NCBI GenBank assembly: GCA_946545675.1 | Contig: CAMNNR010000083.1 | Coordinates: forward strand, 1-5,758 | DNA length: 5,758 nucleotides | Reading direction: 5' to 3' | DNA from: an uncultured Thermoplasmata archaeon | GTDB taxonomy: Archaea; Thermoplasmatota; Thermoplasmata; Methanomassiliicoccales; Methanomethylophilaceae | Part shown: in pieces, positions 1-4,796 of the stretch | Layout of the letters: each line of letters begins with the position of its first letter | Numbering within the stretch: position 1 is the stretch's first letter | Program-made: the position numbers and the translations under genes | The notes under the pieces: model-generated | Seen by the model: the letters and a program-made list of their open reading frames with translations, nothing else | Database searches by the model: none | What the model was told of the DNA's origin: nothing

Positions 1-4
1 AGAG

Positions 5-11
5 TATTAAA
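5..11 (+). promoter_or_regulatory. Probable TATA box of the phosphorylase gene
   Basis: TATTAAA begins 29 bases before the ATG at 34 and is centred about 26 bases from it, which is the usual archaeal TATA-to-start-site distance. No Shine-Dalgarno sequence lies between, so a leaderless transcript starting at or next to the ATG is likely. hypF in this window has the same arrangement. The window begins only four bases upstream, so the BRE element cannot be judged. A TAA at 8-10 could also be the end of an upstream gene in another frame. Confidence 0.4.
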
Positions 12-33
12 GACCTACATCGATACCGCCTGC

Positions 34-822
34 ATGCCCAGCATCGCAATCATCGGCGGAACCGGAATCTACAACCCTGACACCTTCGAAACCATCAGGG
101 AGGAATTCCCCGACACGCCCTACGGAAAACCATCTGACCCCATACTCATCGGCAAGATCAACGGAGTGGAGATCGCCTTCCTCTTCAGACACGGCAAATC
201 CCACCAGCACCCCCCGTCCTCCGTCCCCTACAGGGCAAACATGTACGCCCTCTGGAAACTCGGAGTGAAGTATGTCATCTCTGCCTGCGCTGTCGGCTCC
301 CTCCAGGAGCAGTTCGCCCCCGGCGACCTCGTCATCGCGGACCAGTTCATCGACATGACAAAGAAGAGGGACTACACCTACTTCATGGACAAGACCGTCC
401 ACATCTCCATGCCCGACCCCTGCTGCCCCTACCTCAACTCGATCTTCGCAGACGCTGCGAAGAAACTGGGGATCAAATATCATCTCGGCGGCACCTATGT
501 GTGCATCGAAGGCCCCAGGTTCTCCACCAGGGCGGAATCCCACATGTTCAGGCAGTTCGGAGACATCGTCGGTATGACCATGGTCCCCGAGTGCCAGCTC
601 GCCAGGGAACTGGGTATGTGCTACTGCTCCCTCGCCACCATCACCGACTACGACTGCTGGAAGGACGAGGACGTCACCATCGAGATGGTCATGAAGACCA
701 TGTCCGAGTGCCTCGACAAGGTCCTCAGGCTCCTGGAGACTGGTCTCCCCGAGATCGAGGACAAGGAGTGCGTCTGCAAGCAGGGCGCGCTCGGATGCGG
801 ATCGCTCGACGCAATCCAGTAA
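34..822 (+). CDS. mtnP: S-methyl-5'-thioadenosine / thioinosine phosphorylase (MTAP/PNP family)
   Basis: This 262-residue protein is a trimeric-type purine nucleoside phosphorylase of the MTAP subfamily. The family splits a methylthio-purine nucleoside with phosphate into the base and 5-methylthioribose-1-phosphate in the cytoplasm, salvaging by-products of SAM-dependent reactions. Visible motifs in order: GGTGIY (8-13) and RHG (52-54) for phosphate; ACAVGSL (84-90); DQFIDMT (103-109); GGTYVCIEGPRFST (152-165); VGMT (179-182); and TDYDCW (204-209) at the purine site. The length is normal for the family. D205 and D207 resemble adenine-type MTAPs, but methanogen homologues can prefer methylthioinosine, and sequence alone does not settle this. 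The tail carries a CVC motif (246-248), like the CxC of archaeal MTAPs with disulfides. The start at 34 is chosen because IAIIGGTG directly follows it, as in the family. The frame stays open to the window edge (11 codons), but no better start is visible. The gene faces the minus-strand gene that follows. Confidence 0.93.
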   Translation: MPSIAIIGGTGIYNPDTFETIREEFPDTPYGKPSDPILIGKINGVEIAFLFRHGKSHQHPPSSVPYRANMYALWKLGVKYVISACAVGSLQEQFAPGDLVIADQFIDMTKKRDYTYFMDKTVHISMPDPCCPYLNSIFADAAKKLGIKYHLGGTYVCIEGPRFSTRAESHMFRQFGDIVGMTMVPECQLARELGMCYCSLATITDYDCWKDEDVTIEMVMKTMSECLDKVLRLLETGLPEIEDKECVCKQGALGCGSLDAIQ

Positions 823-832
823 AACAAACACA

Positions 833-861
833 AGCGGAGAAATCCGCTGTTTTCACATTTT
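833..861 (+). terminator. Probable terminator of the phosphorylase gene
   Basis: A perfect 6-bp stem, AGCGGA (833-838) with TCCGCT (843-848), closes a GAAA tetraloop. It is followed by a T-rich stretch containing TTTT at 850-853 and again at 858-861. It starts 11 bases after the TAA stop. Archaeal termination depends mainly on the T-tract, which is modest here. Confidence 0.5.
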
Positions 862-864
862 AAA

Positions 865-882
865 CGGGGGCGAAAGCCCCCG
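865..882 (-). terminator. GC-rich hairpin at the convergent gene end
   Basis: A 7-bp stem, CGGGGGC (865-871) with GCCCCCG (876-882), has a GAAA loop on the plus strand and TTTC on the minus strand. It lies 8 bases past the stop of the minus-strand gene, and on that strand is followed by only a short T run (TTTAAAA). It may terminate that gene, back up the plus-strand terminator, or stop read-through from both sides. The hairpin is certain as sequence; its function is inferred. Confidence 0.45.
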
Positions 883-890
883 GAATCAGT

Positions 891-1391
891 TTACTTCTTG
901 GGAGGATAGTAGTCACCGCAGTAGGGACACTGTCCAATCTTTCCGACGTAGGTGAAGCTCGCACCGCAGTTGGGGCACTCCACAGCGTGCTCCTGGAGGT
1001 TGGGGTCCATGAGCTTGGAGAGAAGGACTTCCTGACCGGAAATCACGTATCCGGGAAGGTATCCGTTGTTGAGACACCATACGACCTTGTTCCTGGCCTC
1101 TGCATCGGAGCATCCGACGCTTCCGGCAAGGACGGAGAATGCGGTCCTCTCGCTCTGGAGGACTATCACAGCGACCCTGAGATTGACCCTCCTCTCGCTG
1201 TTCCTGAGCCAGATGAGCGGTACTCCGAACACCAGTGCCATGAATCCTATCACAAGTCCCGGGATCATCATGATATAATCACCGAGGACCGCCGCTTCGT
1301 ACACCGCCCAAACGATGCACACTGCGAAAATAGCGAGGATGATGTACAGTGACAGCATCACCCTGTTGAGTTCTTTCTTTGCGTCTGCCAT
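891..1391 (-). CDS. Small membrane protein with winged-helix-like segment and C-terminal zinc ribbon
   Basis: I do not recognise a named family for this 166-residue protein. It has two strongly hydrophobic stretches, about 11-33 and 39-63, likely two membrane helices in a hairpin. An Arg-rich turn (RNSERR, 63-68) should place the rest in the cytoplasm. Residues about 70-126 (VLQSERTAFSVLAGSVGCSD, then WCLNNGYLPGYVI) read like a winged-helix or PCI-like domain, with helix, short turn, helix and a final beta-wing. The C-terminus is a zinc ribbon: C139-x2-C142, twelve residues, C155-x2-C158. The start at 1391 is preferred over an in-frame ATG at 1442 because AAGAGGT sits six bases before it, and because the extra 17 residues would be charged and lie over the promoter. 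The gene converges on the phosphorylase and diverges from hypF, so it is probably transcribed alone. A sensor, adaptor or membrane-anchored regulator is possible but unproven. Confidence 0.8.
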   Translation of the reverse strand: MADAKKELNRVMLSLYIILAIFAVCIVWAVYEAAVLGDYIMMIPGLVIGFMALVFGVPLIWLRNSERRVNLRVAVIVLQSERTAFSVLAGSVGCSDAEARNKVVWCLNNGYLPGYVISGQEVLLSKLMDPNLQEHAVECPNCGASFTYVGKIGQCPYCGDYYPPKK

Positions 1392-1397
1392 TTTCAG

Positions 1398-1404
1398 ACC
1401 TCTT
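1398..1404 (-). promoter_or_regulatory. Ribosome binding site deciding the start at 1391
   Basis: On the minus strand AAGAGGT is followed by six bases and then the ATG at 1391. GAGGT matches the Shine-Dalgarno core. This is the only gene in the window with a convincing Shine-Dalgarno sequence, and it favours the 166-residue form over the 183-residue one. Confidence 0.6.
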
Positions 1405-1426
1405 AGCGGGGTATTGTATTGGTTTT

Positions 1427-1434
1427 CTTTAATC
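1427..1434 (-). promoter_or_regulatory. Candidate TATA box of the zinc-ribbon membrane protein gene
   Basis: On the minus strand GATTAAAG is centred near 1430. A start site 25-27 bases downstream would fall near 1404, just before the Shine-Dalgarno sequence, giving a leader of about 13 bases. A second A/T stretch (CTAAAAATAATA, around 1449-1460) lies further upstream and could serve instead. Confidence 0.3.
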
Positions 1435-1450
1435 TGTCGCACGCTCCTAT

Positions 1451-1458
1451 TATTTTTA
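1451..1458 (+). promoter_or_regulatory. Probable TATA box of hypF
   Basis: TATTTTTA begins 30 bases before the hypF ATG and is centred about 26 bases from it. No Shine-Dalgarno sequence is present in the C/T-rich bases before the ATG. This points to leaderless hypF mRNA, with spacing matching the phosphorylase gene to within one base. Confidence 0.5.
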
Positions 1459-1480
1459 GTACCATCACCATCCCCTCTGT

Positions 1481-3652
1481 ATGAGGATCGTCATCAGGGG
1501 CACCGTACAGGGCGTGGGCTTCCGTCCCGCAGTATACCGGACGGCAGTCTCCCTGGGACTCAGGGGAACAGTGTGCAACAACGGTTCCCATGTGACAATC
1601 GACGTTGATAACGGCGATGCCTTCCTCGGAAGATTCCTGCAGGAACTCCCCCCGCTGGCACATATCGATTCCATCGAAAAAACCGATTACACGGTACCTG
1701 ATGACGTGACCGGTTTCTCCATCATCCAATCGGAAAAGGGATTGAAGGAAGGATTCTCCATCCCCACCGACACCGCCATCTGCGACCGCTGTATCGCAGA
1801 CCTCCGCTCCAGCAGGAGGAAGGGGTATCCTTTCACCACCTGCACCGACTGCGGCCCCCGTTTCACTTTGCTGAGATCGCTTCCCTATGACAGAGCCAGC
1901 ACATCCATGGACAGGTTCCTGGTGTGCCCCGTATGCAGCAAGGAATACTCCTCCCCGGAGGCCAGGAGATTCCACCACCAAACGGTATGCTGTGCCGATT
2001 GCGGACCGAGCTACTTCGCCCTCGACAAAGAGGGGGAGAGACTTCCCGGTGAGCCGATTTCTACCTTCGCCAATTTCCTCAGGGAAGGGAAGATCGGCAT
2101 CGCGAAAAGCTGGGGCGGGATGCACATCTGCTGCCTCCTTTCGGAGACCCAGCACATGCGCGAATGGTACGGGAGGAAACAGAAACCGTTCGCCATCATG
2201 GTCAAGGACATGGATGCGGCAAGGAGATACGGGGAACCGACCGACGCTGAGGAAAGACAGCTTACCTCTCCCTTCCGCCCCATCGTCCTCGTGAAGAAGA
2301 GACAATCCGAACTCACCGAACTCATCTCTCCTGGTCTGGATAACATCGGCATGTTCCTTCCGTATACGGGAATGCACCACCTCCTCTTCGATATCCTCGG
2401 AGAGGACGCACTGATCATGACTTCCGCCAACGTTCCGGGCGAACCCATGATCCTCGACGACAGGGAGATCATGACTCTCGGCGCCGATGCATATCTCCTT
2501 CACGACCAGGAAATCGTCAACCGTGCTGACGACAGCGTGGTCAGACTCTACAACAACAATAAATTCTACATCAGGAAATCCCGCGGAGCGGTACCCTCCC
2601 ACATCGATGTGCCGATCAAAGGTCATGCCGTGGCTGTCGGTGCCCAGGAGAACCTCGCAGGCACCGTGGCGGTGGACGGCCGCCTGTACCCCACCCAGCA
2701 CATCGGTAACGGGGAAGGGATAGGTGTCCCGGAGTATCTCGAAAGTGCGGTACGTTTCCAGATGTCCCTCACCGGCTGCGAGCCACAGGTTGTTGCCGAG
2801 GATCTTCATCCGGCATACCTCAACAGGCGTTTCGCCTCCGCACTGTCAGAGGAGTACTCCGCAGACCTCATCGAGGTGCAGCACCATTGGGCCCACGTGG
2901 CCTCACTCATGGTGGACGGAGGTAACCTGGAACATATGACTGCTCTCGCCCTCGATGGTACCGGGCATGGTGACGACAAGCAGGCGTGGGGCGGTGAAGT
3001 GATGTCCTGCGATTACGACAAATACAAACGTCTGGCTCATTTGGAATACATCCCCCTTCTCGGCGGACAGAAGGCACTCACGGATCTGCGGAGACTGAGA
3101 TTCGCGGTAGACAACATTAACGGTGACGGAAACCACACGAGCTTCACGGATTCCGAGGCCGCCATACTTGAGAAACTTATGCAGAAGAGCGTCCGCACCT
3201 CATCCTTCGGAAGACTGCTCGACACCCTCTCCTTCTGTCTCGGTATCTGTGAGACCCGCACCTACGACGGCGAACCGGCCATGAAACTGGAACCCCTTCT
3301 CGCCAAAGGAAGACTGGTGGATGGTTTCGAGACCACGACCGAAAACGGGATCATCAGGACTGCCCACCTGTTCTCCGATATCGACAAATATCGGAACAAA
3401 GCGGATGCTGCGTATTCGGTGGTCTACAACGTCCTCAAGGAGATGGTCGACTCCGCCGTCGACGATGCAGAAGCCAATGGAGACAAATACATCGGGATCA
3501 CCGGCGGAGTATCGTACGACGTCCCCATCGTTAGAATGGCGGAAGAACTCGCGGGGAAACGCGGAATGTCGCTGGTCTGTCACAATTCTATACCCAACGG
3601 GGACGGTGGTATCTCCACCGGTCAGGCTGCCATAGCCCTCCGCAGGCTCTGA
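1481..3652 (+). CDS. hypF: Carbamoyltransferase HypF, [NiFe]-hydrogenase maturation
   Basis: HypF uses carbamoyl phosphate and ATP to make a carbamoyl-adenylate and transfers the carbamoyl group to the C-terminal cysteine of HypE, the first step in making the CN ligands of the [NiFe] centre. At 723 residues it is close to the usual ~750, and all domains are present. The acylphosphatase domain (about 1-85) has VQGVGFRP (9-16, catalytic R15) and N33. The zinc-finger region has four CxxC pairs: C101/C104, C121/C124, C149/C152 and C171/C174. The YrdC-like domain (about 193-375) includes KPFAIM (235-240), TSANVPGEP (314-322) and KSRG (366-369). The Kae1-like C-terminal domain has QHHWAH (467-472, metal ligands H468 and H472), LDGTGHG (491-497) and GDGGIS (707-712). 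Small departures: the first zinc-finger spacer is 16 residues rather than 18, and the glycine motif near the end reads GGVSYD (675-680) where bacterial HypF has GGVFQN. The ATG at 1481 begins the acylphosphatase domain directly. It is alone here, without hypC, D or E. Confidence 0.97.
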   Translation: MRIVIRGTVQGVGFRPAVYRTAVSLGLRGTVCNNGSHVTIDVDNGDAFLGRFLQELPPLAHIDSIEKTDYTVPDDVTGFSIIQSEKGLKEGFSIPTDTAICDRCIADLRSSRRKGYPFTTCTDCGPRFTLLRSLPYDRASTSMDRFLVCPVCSKEYSSPEARRFHHQTVCCADCGPSYFALDKEGERLPGEPISTFANFLREGKIGIAKSWGGMHICCLLSETQHMREWYGRKQKPFAIMVKDMDAARRYGEPTDAEERQLTSPFRPIVLVKKRQSELTELISPGLDNIGMFLPYTGMHHLLFDILGEDALIMTSANVPGEPMILDDREIMTLGADAYLLHDQEIVNRADDSVVRLYNNNKFYIRKSRGAVPSHIDVPIKGHAVAVGAQENLAGTVAVDGRLYPTQHIGNGEGIGVPEYLESAVRFQMSLTGCEPQVVAEDLHPAYLNRRFASALSEEYSADLIEVQHHWAHVASLMVDGGNLEHMTALALDGTGHGDDKQAWGGEVMSCDYDKYKRLAHLEYIPLLGGQKALTDLRRLRFAVDNINGDGNHTSFTDSEAAILEKLMQKSVRTSSFGRLLDTLSFCLGICETRTYDGEPAMKLEPLLAKGRLVDGFETTTENGIIRTAHLFSDIDKYRNKADAAYSVVYNVLKEMVDSAVDDAEANGDKYIGITGGVSYDVPIVRMAEELAGKRGMSLVCHNSIPNGDGGISTGQAAIALRRL

Positions 3653-3664
3653 TACACCCACATA

Positions 3665-3682
3665 CCCAGATGGTCTGGGGTT
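3665..3682 (+). terminator. Weak candidate terminator of hypF
   Basis: CCCAGA (3665-3670) pairs with TCTGGG (3674-3679) around a TGG loop, 12 bases after the hypF stop. Only a poor T-tract follows (GTTATG), so a terminator role is tentative. Confidence 0.3.
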
Positions 3683-3723
3683 ATGCATGTTGACGTTGGA
3701 TGTATATTCCGTTAAGGGTGTGT

Positions 3724-3730
3724 TTTATAT
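3724..3730 (+). promoter_or_regulatory. TATA box of the metalloenzyme-cobT operon
   Basis: TTTATAT is the best match to the archaeal TATA consensus in the window. With standard spacing, transcription would begin near 3753, giving a leader of about 40 bases before the ATG at 3795. Unlike the phosphorylase and hypF genes, this one would therefore have a true 5' leader, and the palindrome at 3760-3776 would lie inside it. Confidence 0.5.
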
Positions 3731-3759
3731 CATTAGGGCAGCATACTATGAGGTAGGAT

Positions 3760-3776
3760 GGATGCATAATGCATCC
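3760..3776. promoter_or_regulatory. Perfect 17-base palindrome, candidate operator or leader hairpin
   Basis: GGATGCAT and ATGCATCC are exact reverse complements separated by a single A. The site lies between the inferred start site (about 3753) and the ATG at 3795. As DNA it has the symmetry of a dimeric repressor's operator. As RNA it could fold into a GGAUGC/GCAUCC stem with an AUAAU loop, ending 18 bases before the start codon. A related half-site, GGATGTAT, occurs at 3698-3705 upstream of the TATA box. The regulator is unknown. Confidence 0.5.
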
Positions 3777-3794
3777 GCAGATTGAGTGAGACAG

Positions 3795-4796
3795 ATGCCG
3801 AATACGCTGTTCGTGTTGCTTGACGGGATGGAGGATGACCCTAACCCCGAACTGGGTGGCAAGAAGCCCTACGAAGTGGCGAAGATGCCTTTCATTCGCA
3901 GCAAGGCACCCTACCTCTATCACACCACCGGCCGCGGATATACCCAGCTCTTCCTCAACGAGTTCTGGACCGGACACCCGCCCGATGTGGCGAGAGCGGC
4001 CATCGAAGCCTATGGGCTGAGCATGGATATGACCCATGGGAGAACGGCATTCCGCATGAGCCCCGCCTTTGTGAACGGAAGAACGGTGAAATGGGCGTAC
4101 GGCATCGACGACCGCGCGGAGGAACTGGAGGAGTGCGTTAGGGAGAACATGTATCTCCTACAGGACCGCAACCCCCAGATCAAATTCTTCGTTCACGGGA
4201 GGTCCGTCATCACCATGGAATATCCCTTCGAGATACCGGAGGCTCCCCAGGCCCCGGTAGACGGCCCCTATGTCAGATTCCCGGGAGAACTCGGAGAACT
4301 CATAGAACAGGTCGCGGGGGAGCTCGACGGCCTCACCATATATCCTTGGGGAGTAGGTAAGGTCGGTACATCCTACCCTTCGTTCGACTGCGTGAAAAAC
4401 CTGACTGCCATCTCCAACAGCCCCACCGCCTTAGGTATCGCAGCAATCATAGGGCATAAGATACAATTCATAGACAGATTGGACGACCGCCTTCCCGCGG
4501 CCCGCGAGGCCCTGAAACGCGGCAACGTCTTCCTCCACTTCGACGAAGTGGACGAATACAGCCACCAGAAAGACGCTAGGAAGAAGATCGCTGTCCTGGA
4601 GCACATAGACGAACTCATGTCGGAATACTTCAGCGACGTGGAGAACATCGTGTTCTTCGTTGACCACGGCACATCCTGCGTCACCGGGACCCATATCCTC
4701 ATGGACGTCCCGTTCAGAACCAGTTTCAAAGCATTCGACGAGGAGAGAGTGGAACTCTCAACCCTCGTACCTACATTGATGGAGCGCACAAAATGA
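3795..4796 (+). CDS. Divergent phosphoglycerate-mutase-like metalloenzyme (alkaline phosphatase superfamily)
   Basis: This 333-residue protein resembles archaeal cofactor-independent phosphoglycerate mutase (ApgM, COG3635 type) but is divergent. The N-terminus LFVLLDGMEDDPNPELGGKK parallels the ApgM opening, and RAAIEAYGLSMDMTHGRTAF (67-86) parallels its GRGP/EA and VAFR region. All six metal ligands of the two-metal site can be placed: D10; D253 and H257 in DEYSH; D290 and H291 in VDHGT; and H300 in THILMDVP. The GSDTAH nucleophile motif is missing; counting back from the conserved proline puts T50 (GRGYTQLF) at the serine position. No signal peptide or membrane helix is seen, so it is probably cytoplasmic. 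Its TGA overlaps the cobT ATG, implying one operon and perhaps a role in lower-ligand phosphate chemistry. Glycolytic mutase activity is doubtful. The ATG at 3795 is preferred over an in-frame GTG at 3786 because the family begins right before the LLDG strand; the ribosome binding site is weak (GTGA, 3786-3789). Confidence 0.82.
   Translation: MPNTLFVLLDGMEDDPNPELGGKKPYEVAKMPFIRSKAPYLYHTTGRGYTQLFLNEFWTGHPPDVARAAIEAYGLSMDMTHGRTAFRMSPAFVNGRTVKWAYGIDDRAEELEECVRENMYLLQDRNPQIKFFVHGRSVITMEYPFEIPEAPQAPVDGPYVRFPGELGELIEQVAGELDGLTIYPWGVGKVGTSYPSFDCVKNLTAISNSPTALGIAAIIGHKIQFIDRLDDRLPAAREALKRGNVFLHFDEVDEYSHQKDARKKIAVLEHIDELMSEYFSDVENIVFFVDHGTSCVTGTHILMDVPFRTSFKAFDEERVELSTLVPTLMERTK

Noticed and set aside
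7..831. Open frame of 274 codons on the minus strand over the phosphorylase gene
   Set aside because: It mirrors a gene with all MTAP motifs, is Asp/Gly/Val/Glu-rich as expected of an antisense reading, and would run through the terminator and promoter signals.
1389..1442. Longer form of the zinc-ribbon protein starting at 1442
   Set aside because: The start at 1391 has a Shine-Dalgarno sequence at good spacing; the extra 17 residues are charged and overlap the likely promoter, and the nearest A/T box is too close for a leaderless start at 1442.
1403..2809. Long open frame (468 codons) on the minus strand inside hypF
   Set aside because: It is antisense to a fully conserved HypF, shows no recognisable motif, and would run across the divergent promoter region. 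GC-rich third positions readily create such open frames.
3762..3785. Seven-codon upstream ORF (MHNASAD) in the leader of the metalloenzyme gene
   Set aside because: It lies mostly over the palindrome, lacks a ribosome binding site, and its short length and peptide suggest nothing regulatory; nearby ATGs also reach stops quickly by chance.
3653..3794. Cobalamin riboswitch or small RNA ahead of the cobT operon
   Set aside because: The spacer is only 142 bases, the predicted leader about 40, and no B12-box-like sequence or multi-helix fold is apparent.
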